Source of the DNA: Mesaphorura yosii | Lineage: Eukaryota; Arthropoda; Collembola; Poduromorpha; Tullbergiidae | Reading direction: 5' to 3' | DNA length: 64,000 bases | Assembly (NCBI GenBank): GCA_009869945.1 | Contig: WIXG01000335.1 | Location: 21,656-85,655, forward strand | Shown: positions 1-12,421 of the stretch, piece after piece | How the letters are laid out: every line of letters begins with the position of its first letter | Position numbering within the stretch: position 1 is the first letter of the stretch | Position numbers and translations under genes: made by a program | The notes under the pieces: model-generated | The model's input: the letters and a program-made list of their open reading frames with translations, nothing else | The model's database searches: none | Told to the model about the DNA's origin: nothing

Positions 1-133
1 TAGTTGAGGTATTCGCTGCCGACGACACGATACTTGTCACTGGAAGGGTTCCTCTCGGGGTTGTTGACAGGAGTGGAGTAATGTTGTGGTTGTTATTATT
101 CGAGTTAGAACTTCGACTTCCATTGAAATTCAT
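1..133 (-). CDS. N-terminal coding part of an unidentified gene, cut by the window edge
   Basis: On the minus strand an ATG at 133-131 opens a frame that stays open for 44 codons to the left edge. The encoded start is rich in Asn and Ser, with a run of four Asn followed by His-Asn, then Thr/Pro/Ser-rich sequence (TPLLSTTPRGTLPVTS). Such low-complexity starts are common in regulatory proteins, but no domain is visible, so I do not name it. It could also be a chance frame; the composition and absence of stops are the only support. Confidence 0.4.
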   Translation of the reverse strand, partial: MNFNGSRSSNSNNNNHNITPLLSTTPRGTLPVTSIVSSAANTST

Positions 134-1027
134 TTTCCAAGTGTGCACAATTAGTCAGAACATTATTTCCAGCGAGCCTCGGATCGAGAAAGTTTCTTAT
201 CACAGAAATAACTCGAACAGTCTTCAATTGTTGTGATTCCACTTTTTGGATGATTATGCAATAATTTCGTGCTTATTTTCCTGGTTCATTCATACCTCAA
301 CTCAACCGCTGCTGTGCACTGAGTGAATGATTGAATGCACTAAACGTAACAATTGGTACTTTACCATTTACCTTGCTAAATGCCAAGTCTACAGTCTTCG
401 TGATTCTCAAGTGGGACAGGGACAAATTACTGGGAATTACGTGCGATCTTTACCACACAACTGCGTAATGTAACCGAGATAAAACTCGTCTCGTTCGGCT
501 GGGAAGCCAGAAACCTACACAAACGCGTCCGTTCTTTAGTTATTTCAATTGACCGTAATTTGGGTCATGCATGAGTCATAAATGGCCAATGTGACGGAGG
601 AGACGCTCCTACGCCGTGCCTAATCTTTACTGCTCGAGATTAGGAGGAGTAAAGAAATCAGAATGGGCGAACGAACATTAGGAATTTTTGCAAATTCAGA
701 TTTTATTTTGTGTCAGAAGACATTTTCTTGTATTTTATACTTAAATATTTATGATTATAATTGTGCCGTGTATTGACTAAAAAGTAGTGTCGTTAATTTC
801 AAAAACTAAAACTAAGTTGCACGTTGCTGATAATATTCTATAAGTAAAGAATAGCTCGTCACACGGATTCATTAAATGGGTCAGCATTAAAATTAAACTT
901 AAGCCAAACTTTGATGGCAAGTCACATCGTTTCAAGCATTTTGAGCAGATTGGAGCAATTAAAGCTTACAATCACGACGAATCATTGACAATGGGATTGG
1001 GACAGACTGAAACTTCTAAACTACTTA
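134..1027. other. Non-coding stretch, nothing recognised
   Basis: About 0.9 kb of AT-rich DNA between two minus-strand genes. It should contain the promoter of the left-edge gene and the 3' end of the histone gene. I see no convincing frame, RNA gene or repeat. Confidence 0.5.
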
Positions 1028-1501
1028 TCACATTCTAATGTCTTGTCGAGAAATTACTCGACGAGGATGAAATCCGTCGATAGGACCTCGAATTCTTCTC
1101 CAAAGCTCCATGTCCTTCCCTTGAATAGTTACGCGTTTTGCGTGCAACGCGATTTCGTTCGCGATACAAAACATATCTGTGAGGTACGCTTCTGTCGACT
1201 CCTGTGACGCTGCCAGTGCTTTTGCTTGGAATCTGACAACGTCGTCTTTGGAGACTTGGACAATTTCGCGAACGACTCTCTGGAATGGAAGAGCTGAGAT
1301 CAAATTTTTGGTACGTTTCTGGTAATGGCGAATCTCTTTAAGTACGTTGGCACCAGCTGTGAATAAACAGTGAATGAACAATGGAGATTTAAATCTCAAC
1401 GAATTTACTGGTTTATGACAATTTTACGGTCATGGCTTACGCTTTCGTGTGCGGGCTCCAGTCGCTCTAGGTCGTGGTTGTGGCTGCTGGCACGGTCCCA
1501 T
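1028..1501 (-). CDS. Centromeric-type histone H3 variant (CENP-A/CenH3-like)
   Basis: Two exons, 1441-1501 and 1028-1356, joined over a short GT/AG intron in exact phase, give 129 residues. The alpha-N helix ([13 protein letters not shown]), the [10 protein letters not shown] block, the EAYLTDMF helix and the [20 protein letters not shown] end identify a histone H3 fold. It is not canonical H3. The N-tail is only about 22 residues, without the ARTKQTAR or ARKS motifs. Loop 1 ([10 protein letters not shown]) appears one residue longer than in H3, and the core is strongly diverged. Both are hallmarks of centromeric H3. A C-terminal extension of about 15 residues follows RRIRG. CenH3 replaces H3 in centromeric nucleosomes and recruits the kinetochore. 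A different divergent H3 variant remains possible. Confidence 0.8.
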
Positions 1502-2341
1502 GATCTATGGTTATGATATTAGCAAACCTATCCACAACGGGTAATCCTTCACGGTCGACGGTCCGAGCACTGCTGATTGCAAAAATTGGTTCGTTCGTCA
1601 ATTATCCAGTTGAATTTCCAGTTTTGCCAATTATTGTTACAGCGCCCTCCAGAAAACACTGAATCCCAGATAACCGTCAGCCAGTATCCGTTGAATTAAC
1701 TAATTTTGGTTTCAAGAGAAGTCAAGTGCAGCCCAGAATGTTTCAAACCGTTAATGCCCTGTGTGATTTCATCCTCCTTGCGCACAGGAAAAGGGTAGAC
1801 TTTTGACTTGGTTATTGCAATGAAAGCATGTATAAGAAGTCAGAACGCTTTGTCTTTTCTGTAAGGAGTATTTTTTATTTAGGAGTGCCCAGAAATCTGT
1901 AATCTGTGATGTCACAAAACTTGCTATCACTAATTATTAACCTTTCGCAGAACTGAGACTACGACACGACTACGCGATACGTTTTAACTTCTATGAACTA
2001 CGAACCACGAGTTTGTGCAAGAAATTCACCGTCGAGCTAGAAGTCAGAAGTCATGAGGCTTACTTCTGTACTCATGTGCTCACAGCAATGTTGTAATTAT
2101 TCTATCTTTAACTCCAACCTAGTCTTGCTACTTGCAACATTCATTAAGATTAAGAGACGTGAATTAAATTTAGTGATGACGTGTAAACAAAGAGTACAGA
2201 TGAACGGGAATCCCCGTTACGTCTGCGTGGAATAACTTTTACACTGCTCGATGTACATTGCATTAGATGCCAACCTGCATTGCAGAACTTAAATAAATGC
2301 TACTCGACGAGAAGAGTAGCCCACGCCACGAAATACAAAAC
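1502..2341. other. Intergenic, nothing recognised
   Basis: About 0.84 kb between the 5' end of the H3 variant and the 3' end of the bHLH gene, both on minus. A 60-codon plus frame at 2053-2235 has no domain or family resemblance. Likely promoter of the histone gene and 3' UTR of the bHLH gene. Confidence 0.45.
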
Positions 2342-3704
2342 TTAATGATGGATGTTAGGATGGAGATACGAAGCCGACGAAGGATGATGCGAGTACATCC
2401 GTGCCAGCGGTGCAAAAGGAGAAATTGCGGGTGGGACGTTCTGATTCTGGTGACAATCAATTCCAGGCAACAGTACAGCGGCTCCGTTGTTCGAGCTTCG
2501 CGTACTCATCAAACCATACTGACTTCCGCCACCTCCGTGGTGATTGCTCGTGCTGATTGAACTGGCGCCCTTCCGCTCGGTGGCGGAGTGCGATTTCCCG
2601 ACGAGTCCGTTTCGAGTATCGTCCGGCACGCTCAGAATGTCGCCCATGAACGAAATGTACGTGATGGCCAGACGAAGGGTCTCGATTCGTGACAATCGTT
2701 TCTCGTAAGCGAAGGTCGGGACCTAAAGATTACAATTACAAGCAACACTCACTTGCAGTTAAGACGTTAAGAGTCTTAACTTAAGACTGATTGAATATTG
2801 AATCGAGATTTCGTCACCTTCCGCCTGAGCTTGTCAAACGCTTCGTTCAAGTTGTACATTCGTCGCCGTTCGCGTATGTTGGCAGCTCTTCGCTGTGCCA
2901 AAGTCGCGACTCGTCTTCTGGGCTTTTTGGAGGACGATTTGTGCTGTCCAGTTCTGAAAAATTATTATTTAATTTTAGACTAAACTTAAATACGAGCTGT
3001 AAACCTGTTTCTGAGAGAGAGTTGGTGATTCTAATTCGTGTCTGTGAGTCTTTAAAAGCACGAAACGCCGTAAATTCTCTTGCACAAAATCGATGTAATA
3101 CAAACGAAAGAAAACTAAAGTTTTGTTTGAGTCCATGATTTTTATTTTTGAGTTAGGCGTTGTACCTTTGGCCCCTGCCGTTCGTTGCGGGCGTAGTGTT
3201 CGCTGGCGCTCCCGTCCAAATCTCGCAAGAATGAGGAATCGCGCTCGCCTGCACTTCGTTCGCCTGATGCTGATGTAGATGTTGGTAAGCGCCAATGTTT
3301 GGCCCTCGCTGAATTCCGGGAATGAGCCCGCTATCCCACAGCGAATTTGCTGTCAATCCTCCAAGACAATTATTCATTGACCCACTCCCTCCGAGGCCAG
3401 CGTTCATAAGCGCTGCTGGTGACTGATTCATCGCACCGGCACCGACACCGACACTCGACGAACTGGAGCCTCGCAGCAGGGCGGCTGCGGCAGTGACGGA
3501 AGAATGCGGCTGGTGACCAGCCAAATGCTCCGAATTGTAAAACTGGCCCATTTGCAGCGCAGTCTGAAGGTGGTGGTGGTAAGCCAGTTCGTAGCCTGAA
3601 AGGGTGCTTATCGACGAATCGTCCTCACCCTCACAGGCGGTCAAGTTCCTGTTGTATGCGGTCAACGTTGTCACACTTACACTGCGATCAATCCAAGATG
3701 CCAT
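2342..3704 (-). CDS. Fer3: Fer3-like bHLH transcription factor (FERD3L/Nato3 family)
   Basis: Three exons (3166-3704, 2818-2953, 2342-2722) join in phase to give 351 residues. The bHLH domain lies near residues 200-255: basic region [19 protein letters not shown], helix 1 ending KLRRK, loop [12 protein letters not shown], helix 2 [18 protein letters not shown]. The [15 protein letters not shown] block is typical of the Fer/PTF1A group, and [24 protein letters not shown] matches the Fer3 branch. These proteins bind E-boxes as dimers with Daughterless/E proteins and act in neural or mesodermal fate. The N-terminal 170 residues are Ser/Gly/Ala/His-rich and the C-terminal 100 residues are low complexity, making it longer than most Fer3 proteins. 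The ATG at 3704 is the first true Met in the frame; an upstream 5' exon cannot be excluded. Confidence 0.88.
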
Positions 3705-6143
3705 GAAACGACGGGACGAAATGAAATATGGCTGCACCACTGCGCAAACTCCAATGGCTGACTTCAAGGAGTTCTCTTTCGAATATTTCTGTATCCATTC
3801 GACTTGTCGATTAAAATTAGTGGAATGCTAGAGAAATTCACCGTGAAAAGTGAAATGGAGAGAACGCAAAGAAGAACTGAGCCAACAATGGCCGTGAGCC
3901 ATGGATCGCTTTCCAGAATTGAGAGAAGGCCTTTCTTGTTCGTCCTTTGTGGGTGGGCCCGTTTAGAAAAGGAGTGAGTGCTTTCTGTTGTGGGATTACG
4001 AAGAAAGAAAGCAGTCGCAGGTGCACGTAATCTGATTTCCATAATATTCGTACGCGTGGATGCAGCGCAACATGCTGAAATTATTGCGTCTGTTCTTATT
4101 ACTTCCTGAAGTGTCATGTGTGCTGGGCTTCAACTTTGCTTTGCCTTGTCATAATTGCAGTTGCATTAGTGCAGTCAACTTTTATTAAAATGAAACAGTG
4201 GGACCGCATCAGAATCATTTGTCAACTTGAATGGAGACGATGAAATGTGTTTATTTATAAAAAGAGAAAGCAATCCGTGTCGGATCATATTTAATAACAA
4301 AAGGGAGATCTGTCACGGTTGAATGCTTCCTTTTCAGCTGCGGCTGAGGCCTGGATCACTTTATTAACCTGATTTGTCATTTCTCCTCCTCCCCGTGCAT
4401 TTCCCTTGCTGCTGTTCTGCTTGTTAATCTCTTAACGAGCTCTCAAATTGCGTAACCGTAATATTATTATTAGAAACTCCAGTTTGGGGGGTTTTGCTGC
4501 ATTGGCATTAGCTTTTGCTTTATGAACGGAATAATAGAATCAATATGATGCAAATCAGTGGAAGCCTCGATGACATATCGGACGAAGATGAGGGGAGACT
4601 CGCGATTCACGAGCGGGAAAGGGTCAGGAACCCAGTTTTGGGCTCAGCTAAGAAGATTTTAATGAAAGTTCAGAAAATTATGAATGAGTACAGTGAGACA
4701 AAACGGATATTAATTTTTCCTCACATTTTAATCAATTCCGAATCCCAGTCGTTCACAAAATCAGTTGTGCCACTGATTTGGCTCGTTCTGGGATCAGTCG
4801 CAACTCGCAAGTGCAGCTAGCATTCAATGCGGCATTCAGTTATTAGGTAAAGTCTCCCTTTAATGCAAGCATCAAGCATAAACCATGAAGAAAGAGAGTT
4901 CAGCCGGAACATCTGCTTTACGCAAGTTTCTAATTGTTAGACTGCTTCTCAGAATACTGTCCTACTCTTTGATTTAGCGAATCTTGTGTAAAAATGGTCA
5001 TCATCAATTGCAAAATCTAAAATGGTTTGAAGTTCACAGTGGAATTCCTGAATCAATGATGCTGTCAATGTACAGTTGTAATGAGAAGGTTAACTTGCAA
5101 ATTCGTGAATGAGGTTATTAATTGCTCGTAAATGCTCCTTTCTTGTAATATAGCCAAACTGAATGCACGTCGTTGCTGTTCAAAGTTTAGGCAACCCGGA
5201 ATTCGGAGCGTTTCATTCCTGCAGAATTATGAGGAATGTGATTCCCAGTTTCATACCGACTGGAGTATTGCTGCATGGAACGGAGACACGGCCGTTACTG
5301 GCTCTGACTCCACCCTCGAGGGTGAGAGCACAGCTTAGTCGACTGTTATTGGATGCAGTGCATTTTCCAGCTGCAAGTTGGCTGGATGGTTGAGAGAAAA
5401 CTGTTAGCTCGTCTTGTTCATGATCTCCACGTTCACGATTGATTTTTCTTCGCATCTTTCCATTACTCATCTATCATCTTCTTTTACTGAGTACTTTCAC
5501 TTTCACTTTAATGCACTGCCAGTCGACCAGTTTTCGATACCGATAACGAAGCCATGGTTGACTTCTGTGCTGTCGTCGATCAGATTAATGCATAAACACA
5601 GCACCTGTGGATTAAGAACGATATCACATGCCATTATTAGTCGCTTGTTATCGGGAATCAAACGAAGCAAAGCGTACAAGTTCAAGTCCCTTCTCCCTGC
5701 GCCCCGGCATTGGCTGTATGACGAAAGCTGGTAACGCAACTACGCAGGAGCATCAGCATCTGTTTCTGTTTACGACTCCAGCCTTCGTAATTTATAATTT
5801 GTCATCCTCTCAAGTCACAATCTTTCATTCGACCATGTGATAAGGCACATTTCTTGTTCGTCATGTAGATTAAGTACACGAGATAGGTAAACCACAGTTT
5901 TGTTTTGAAAGTGCGAGTTCCCGTTGTAGTTGTAGTTCATCTGCCCTGCTAACTTGATTAAATTTGTTTAGTTGAGGTTCGTGTGCTGTCCGGACTGCTT
6001 TAGTGACATGAACTAAGGCAATTACGTAGCAGAAATTGTCAGGATGTGAGTTGCATGATTCATAAGAGGTATACATCTGAGTCCTTACTATTTTGTGACT
6101 GGTTTGCATTTCCACAGGCAAGACTTGCAAGAACTGATCAACA
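3705..6143. other. Long intergenic region upstream of bHLH and F-box genes
   Basis: About 2.4 kb between divergent genes. Several frames exist (for example 3764-4117 minus, with a hydrophobic stretch, and 5213-5470 minus) but none shows a domain, splice continuation or codon pattern that convinces me. Its size next to a developmental bHLH gene suggests cis-regulatory DNA; that is inference. Confidence 0.4.
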
Positions 6144-8229
6144 ATGACTGACTCGCTGTGCCCATTTCTGGAGCTTCCAGCAGAAGTTTTCGAAAAAATT
6201 ATATTTTACTTGGATGGAAATGCATTGTCTAATCTTAAGAGTGCCTCAAAGAAGACAAGGGATAGAATCAAACCAATTGCTTCGTCCGCCAAAGTAAGTG
6301 TTCGTATGTCATGCACCAAATAACCAACTGAGAAGCTAGGCGTCATGCTACTTGGCTTTATGTGCAAGGGTGAGGAATTTTGGGAAGCCGGTTGCCAGCC
6401 GTACTTAATTTGCACATCCAATTCCGTGCTGAAGAGTATCATTGCAAGCTATTTGACCGTTCTGGATGAGACGATCAGAACTAAAGCTCTGGAGGAGCTG
6501 AAATTGTTTAGAGCAAACCCGAAAATTGTTGCATCACCTCTAAGCATCTGGCGCCCAAAAGAAATCATCGAGACATGTGTTACCTGGGAAGACGCTTTCG
6601 AGTGGCACAACAAGTACCTGGGCAAAATTTCGTACCCTCAAATGAGATTGGAGCACATGAAGGACGTGGAGCGAATCCTTAAGGACAAGTTTCAACTTTT
6701 CTACGGCCTGTCCTGGACCGAAGCAGTTGCGGAACCGGAGAAGAAGTGGCCCATGCAGTTCATTTCCACATGTGGCCCAACGCTGTACCATTTCATGGGA
6801 CCAATTGAAAATTTAAAGAACCCAGACAGCATGACGTTTTATGAAAATATGACCGAGTCAAGACGCAGTACTTTGAGAATGGAACCAGCGGACATAGTTT
6901 ACTCATGCAAGCTTGTGGTTCTTAATTTCCACTGGGACACTGCTATGGTCCGGCCAATTTTAGTTCTGCAGATGCACCCGCCTGCGTTGTGGCTGTGCCC
7001 CGTGAATGAGGGACGGCCGTTGAAGATTGGTCTCCCATTTAATAACCAGGAATATCCCACTCATGTGTGGCAGCCGAACCCGTACACCTTTTGGGGGTGA
7101 GTCATGAAGTTCCAATTTCGCATTGTATCCCTCATGTAACTGATGCAAATAATTGAATGTCTTTTCTGATTTCAGGAATCTCCTGGCCATCTTTGAGAAT
7201 CCCCTGAATTTGAAAGTATACCTCATTAACATGGATTTGGCTGGAAATCTTGCCATTCACAGTCAAGTGCAGTCATTCACTTCAGTCCTAGACGGACAGC
7301 TCCCAACTATTTGGAAATCTATTCAATCAGCTGGAAGTGCGTACTGTTTTGCGCTGGGTACTGAATTGGCTTTTCCATCCGTCATTGGAAGACATCCACA
7401 GGCGAAGGTGTACGGGCGACAGCACTGCTACTACACGTTTGTCTTCACTGGTGAAACTATTTGTTTTGATGGAAGTACTTACAGAACCTTTACACCAAAG
7501 ATTTATGGCGGCGACTACTTTGAGTCAATGAGAGACCCAAAGTTCGAGTACGACCATGCAACAATTCTGCTTTGGACGGAGAATATTTTTGCGTGTCCTT
7601 TTGGGTTCCACATTTGGGCCGTCAGTAACTGGAGCAGGCACATTCCCGACTTCAGCAGTGTTTCTTTGGTGGAAATCATCGACAACCACACCATCATGCT
7701 TTGTGTAAATGCGAAACGTGAAGCTCCAAGAGGTCTGGCATCAAGAATTGTGTTGGCCAAAATCATAATTGAAAATGACAAAGAAGGCGAGCGTGGTTCT
7801 GTTGAGGTCTCACTGAACATAATCAGAATTATCAGATTGGAGCCTGCACTGTTCCGAGAGTCCGCTTCCAGCAGCAAAATTACAAGATTCCATTTTGACT
7901 TTGATCGAGGAAGGCCGTATATTTTCCTGGTTGCCGAACACAAACAAAGTTATTGGAAAAATATGCGTTTCTCAAAGTGTGCTGGAAGTGTGCAGATCCC
8001 GAAGTCCGCGTACATATCTCTGACCTTTCAGCTTATGAAGGTAACATTCCAAGATCTTGAAGGTGAGCTCTCGAACTCTTCGAAAATCGTGCACGATTTT
8101 GACCCTTCAGTCGCAAGTGCCGCAGCTGTGCCGGACGATGAGGATGAAAATGGGAGGGCAGATGCGGAATTTCCGGATCAAATGCTGGAAAATTTGCTGG
8201 AGTGCTTGCGTCGCTTCGAAGAAAATTAA
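6144..8229 (+). CDS. F-box domain protein, rest unrecognised
   Basis: Three exons, 6144-6293, about 6336-7096 and 7176-8229, give about 654 residues in phase. The first exon encodes an F-box (LELPAEVFEKIIFYLDGNAL then LSNLKSASKKTRDRI) at residues 8-45, the segment that binds SKP1 in SCF ubiquitin ligases. The remainder has no repeats (LRR, WD40 or Kelch) that I can recognise. It probably forms the substrate-binding part. Intron 1 is very short (about 39-42 nt); reading through it meets a stop, so splicing is required, but the acceptor could be at 6332 or 6335. An AATAAA follows at 8442. The gene is convergent with the chitin-binding gene on the other strand. Confidence 0.8.
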
Positions 8230-8441
8230 AAAGGAGGGAAGATTTTCATTTCGCAATGCTTTTTGGGAATGGTGCCTTAATTTCGAGTGCCTAGACCCTC
8301 TACAAATTAAATGAGACTGATTTTTACATGCACAATGCTATTCTTGTTTTTCCTTACGACATGCTTATATTAGATGTTATTTTGGCAGTTCCATAAGTAA
8401 GTTATGTTATACGTTATCGCGTTACCAATTAAATGATTTTG

Positions 8442-8447
8442 AATAAA
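8442..8447 (+). terminator. Poly(A) signal of the F-box gene
   Basis: AATAAA 213 bases after the stop of the F-box gene. Confidence 0.6.
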
Positions 8448-8494
8448 GTTTGACTACCCGAAATTCGTGAGGTATTGCTATTTGCTATTGAGGT

Positions 8495-9207
8495 TCACGA
8501 AGACGAAAACGAATTTGTAAAGGCCGGAAGTGGTTTCGGCTTGGAGCAGAGGAAGGCTTGCTCCTCGTTCAACACGCACTGCTTCTTCGTCTCGTCAAAA
8601 ATTCGATCCTTCGGGCAACTGCCGAAAGAAAGTACGATATTTTGGCACTTCCGGTAGCGACCAGTGATAAACTTGCAGTCTACCTGTAATGCGTTGGGCT
8701 CTGGTAAAAGCACAGAAAGTACTTGGTACAGTCATTCTTATCAGCGTAGTATCCGTTGAATCCGCAATCCACTTCTAATCATTGCAGAAAAGGAGATAAG
8801 TATTAAAATCTGTCATAATTCTAGTGTGTGATTTACCAAAGGGGCAAATGCTTTCCGGGATCCTTTCTCTGGGTAGGCACTCCCTCAGCTCCGGGTGGAA
8901 CGCGAATCTCGGGGGACATTTGAGCGGAAATGCGTGGGCACGGTGACATAGAAAGTAGTGTATGCAGTACTTGTCGCTCGGGTCTGGATATTTGGCTGTG
9001 ATGCTGGAATTTATAGATTTAAGCTTCCGTTAACAATGGCTGACACATTGCGCTAGCAGGAATTGAATTTATGGCTTACGGATCCTCGGGGCACTTGAAG
9101 AACCCTTTCTCTGTCCTTTCGATGAACTTCTTCGTTGCTACCTGGCATATTTCGAGTGTTTGTACGAACAGAAAAATTGCAACAACCACACGTCCACCCA
9201 ATTTCAT
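8495..9207 (-). CDS. Secreted chitin-binding (peritrophin-A/ChtBD2) protein, 3' part uncertain
   Basis: Exon 1 (9080-9207) starts with a signal peptide (MKLGGRVVVAIFLFVQTLEI). Exon 2 (8837-9003) and exon 3 (from 8774) continue in phase. They encode cysteine-rich modules with the ChtBD2 spacing: FFKCPEDP, then YPDPSDKYCIHYFLC, KCPPRFAFHPELREC; and VDCGFNGYYADKNDC, TKYFLC. A further piece with CPKDRIFDETKKQC ends at the stop 8495-8497, but it lies in another frame: the exon 3 frame hits a stop near 8680. Either a small intron or alternative exon is missed there, or the copy is frameshifted. Proteins of this type bind chitin in cuticle or gut lining. Family call is firm; the 3' model is not. Confidence 0.7.
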
Positions 9208-9539
9208 GCTATCTTTCAAGCCCACTGAGCCCAGCAATTACTTCAACGACTAATGACTTGCTTCGGCCACCTGCCTCCTTGTCCTACACCAGTCACAGTC
9301 ACATGTCACAGCAAGATTAGTAAAAACAAAACACGCCGACAAAGAAACGAAGGTAATTAAGTTTTTATTATTCACAAGTCGTTGACTGTGACGGCTCTGC
9401 CTCAAACCTTCCCGATAATGGTAGAAATACAAAAATAAAAAACTCGTGTGGAAGCTTCCTGCCTTTAATTAATTCCCGAAGTTTGTTGACTCGAATTTGT
9501 TTGCCACGCTTCACCTTGATTCAAAACAGCATCGGTAGG

Positions 9540-11686
9540 TCACTTCCTCCTGTTCACCCACTGTGTGTACTTTTGATTGGCCGCTTCAAGAATGGAGTAC
9601 ATGTGGCCTAAAATGAAGGCAGGGTCGTGGTGGTCCCTCTTCAGCTCATCTTTCACCTTCTGAAGCTTAATTTGCTCAAACTTCTTGATCGTCTCGTGAG
9701 TCTTGACCAATTTTGCTTGCAATGCAGAAGTTGTGGGAGGGAAACAGGACCAAAAATGCCGCAGTAATTCGGATAAGGCCACGTACGTGTTTCGGAGTTC
9801 AGTCTCCAGCTCAGTTGACAGTGCTTCTGTGTGAAAAGTGAGATAGAACATTTGTTACATAATGACACAATACAGTACTAATTTGGCTCTTACGGGCGGC
9901 GTTCTCCGAAAAGTTTAGCTTCATCATTGAGCCTCCTGGATTCAATTCCCCAAGCATGTTCACAGCAGTGTTGGAATCAAGCACATTTGTTCTCGTTGCC
10001 CAGCGGGCCGCAATATCTCTCATTGTTTGAATTGTTAGACTGACTTGCTCCGCTGCGACTTGATCAGTTTTGTAGTCCGGAATCGGGCCATTCAGGTATC
10101 GATCGATTTTTGTCAGGTTGAGTTTTTGGAAATTTTGGGTTGTTTCGGTATCCAAATCTTCAAACTTGTCTACTTTTGGCTGAAATAATGCAAAGGAATC
10201 AATCAGTTGTTAATCCTGTTCTAAGATCCACATGTTCGGGCACTTAACAACCGGAGCTATTTACCTTTTTGAGATCACGATCATACTCGTCTGTGGAAGG
10301 TTCCGGTGCTGGTGCGTGATTTCCGTTCACAGCTGGAGCAGCCGTCTCCTCAGTCGGTGCAGCATTTTTCTTTGACTTCTTACCCCGTTCCTGAGTTGCA
10401 GATTTACTGCTTTCAGCGTCCGCAATGTTGCTGTTCCTCTCATAGGCGTTCAACAGCATAATCGAATGCTGGTTGAATCTGTCAGCAAGAAAAGGCACGT
10501 AATTCGGTCATTTGAAACCCTGATTTTTTTTCTTCGAATCATTTGAAGTCTTACCGTTTAATCATACTTCTGTGGACTCCAGTGGCAGAGTTTTTGTCTG
10601 CCTTCTCACCGGTAGCCGCCAACAATTCCTTATTGTCGTCCTGAAATCCAGGATCTTCAAGAATATTCAATACTTCAGTGTCTTGTTGCTTCACTTTCTC
10701 CAAGGCCCTTTTCATTTCTTTATCGTCAGCTTTGGCGCAATCGGAAAACAAATCTAGCATTGTAGGCAGGCGATCACGATGAAAATAGTGAGATTGAAAG
10801 AATTTGACCCAAAATTCGGACTCCGTCATTTGAGATGGCACAGTTTCAAAATGTTTCCTGCGAACGGCTGGATATGTTTTGAAGATAGCTTCCATTACTT
10901 CCGGTGTTAAATTATACGTGATTCCATTCGATCCGTCCGTCAGAGGCTGAATTCCAGACTGTAAAGGATAAAACATAAACGTGCAGCGAATGACAGCAGA
11001 GGAAGCGCTTTAGTCCCTACCAGAAATCCGGAAGAGATGCCGATGTCTTGTTTTATAGAATTTGGCTTGTTCTGTGCTAAGTACTGCTGAGCGTGTACGG
11101 CCCAAAATTCTTCGGTAGATACAATTCCATCAGTCACAAGATCCTGGGATAAAGAGCAATTGAATTTTACCACAGCACGGGCAAATTAATCTAGCCAAAT
11201 AAGTCGTACCTTATACAACTGGAACAATGTACTATTTTCACTTAGGAGTCGATTCTTCTCCAGCAATTCATTGTCGCGTCCACGGCCATATTTTGGTAGG
11301 ACTTGTTTCAGGTACTCAACAACCAGTGATCTGGCTTCAATACGTTTTTGTAGACCAGCCGGATCAATGAACTGAAAGCAGAACGTGTATGTTTTTTTAG
11401 ATCTCAAGCTAGTTTCGCTAACATGATCAATATCATTTATCATAGGTCTTACGTCGAATGTATATGTCGCACTACTCTCGTGCAGGATAATTTGCAATTG
11501 GGTTTTAGGTTTGCCTTCCGAAGATATCTTCTGGGATTTGATGTCAGCGTAATTATGTGAGACGCTGACAATGTCCCGATTGCCTTGAATCCAGCACAGT
11601 CTTTCGTACATCACGTAAAGTGTTCCAACATCCTTCTTGTGCTTGACATGATTAATTTGGTACAGCACATCTTCGGACGAGGTCAT
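9540..11686 (-). CDS. GTF2H1: General transcription factor IIH subunit 1 (p62)
   Basis: Seven exons (11453-11686, 11210-11371, 11021-11143, 10555-10958, 10265-10478, 9894-10179, 9540-9826) close exactly to 569 residues; human p62 is 548. The N-terminal PH-like domain (about residues 1-110) carries [20 protein letters not shown]. It is followed by the first BSD region with [20 protein letters not shown]-like sequence. Next come [13 protein letters not shown] and the [23 protein letters not shown] block. A second BSD segment ends [17 protein letters not shown]. p62 is a core TFIIH subunit that works with XPB/XPD in promoter opening and nucleotide excision repair. A Lys/Ala/Pro-rich linker near residues 340-390 is poorly conserved. 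The ATG is followed by TSSEDVLYQ, matching the family start. Confidence 0.95.
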
Positions 11687-12421
11687 CGTGGCTCTGATCT
11701 CTGATATCACAGGTGACACAAATGCTTAATGCTTAACTAAGAGTAAAGATTTCAGCTGCTAAACAATAATAATGGCAACTCACGCGTTTGCAATTGGATG
11801 CACGAAGCACGAGGTTCGCGTTTCTTAACCTCGATTGGACTCTTAATCAGACAGACCCTTTATCACCTTAATTTGTTCAATTTACACTTACAAAATAACT
11901 TTTACAGTGTCTGAAGTAAGTAATTAATCACTGAAAGCCTCCGAATAACCGTAATAACTGAAATTAGTTGGCGACAATTCCTTGAACTGTGAATTCGAAC
12001 TGAGCACTGAGCTGAGATGTGTTAGATTGTCGTCGGCTCTTCCGCTATTTGAAATTTCATGAAAAGCCCAACATAAAAGGTCTCTTTAAGGTGTCGAGAG
12101 ATTTTGTGTACCGAGTGCCTTTTGTCTTTGTGCACCTCTCAAGCAGACATAAAGTTCATAATGCCATAAAGTCATTTTAGGATGACTTTATGGTCCCATT
12201 CTAATCTGTTTCCAAGAAAGGCTTCAAGACATTACTTTAGCGACGCATTCTGCGCCCTGACCACCTCTGTTTGATGCGGAGCTGGAGCCCCAATACCATA
12301 CATGCTCAGAGTGACTTTCTTTCTTACTTAGTCTCGGGTCGCGGACCAATTACAATTTGAAATGGAACTCAAAATTCAAAATTAATATACTACTTCACCA
12401 CACTAAAGATCAAGATTCATA
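11687..12421. other. Divergent promoter region between GTF2H1 and the Cys-rich gene
   Basis: About 0.73 kb separates the two ATGs facing away from each other. No frame or repeat is apparent; both promoters probably lie here. Confidence 0.45.

Noticed and set aside
3764-4117. 117-codon minus frame with a hydrophobic segment, upstream of the bHLH gene
   Set aside because: No splice link to the bHLH gene, no family resemblance and poor residue composition outside the hydrophobic part.
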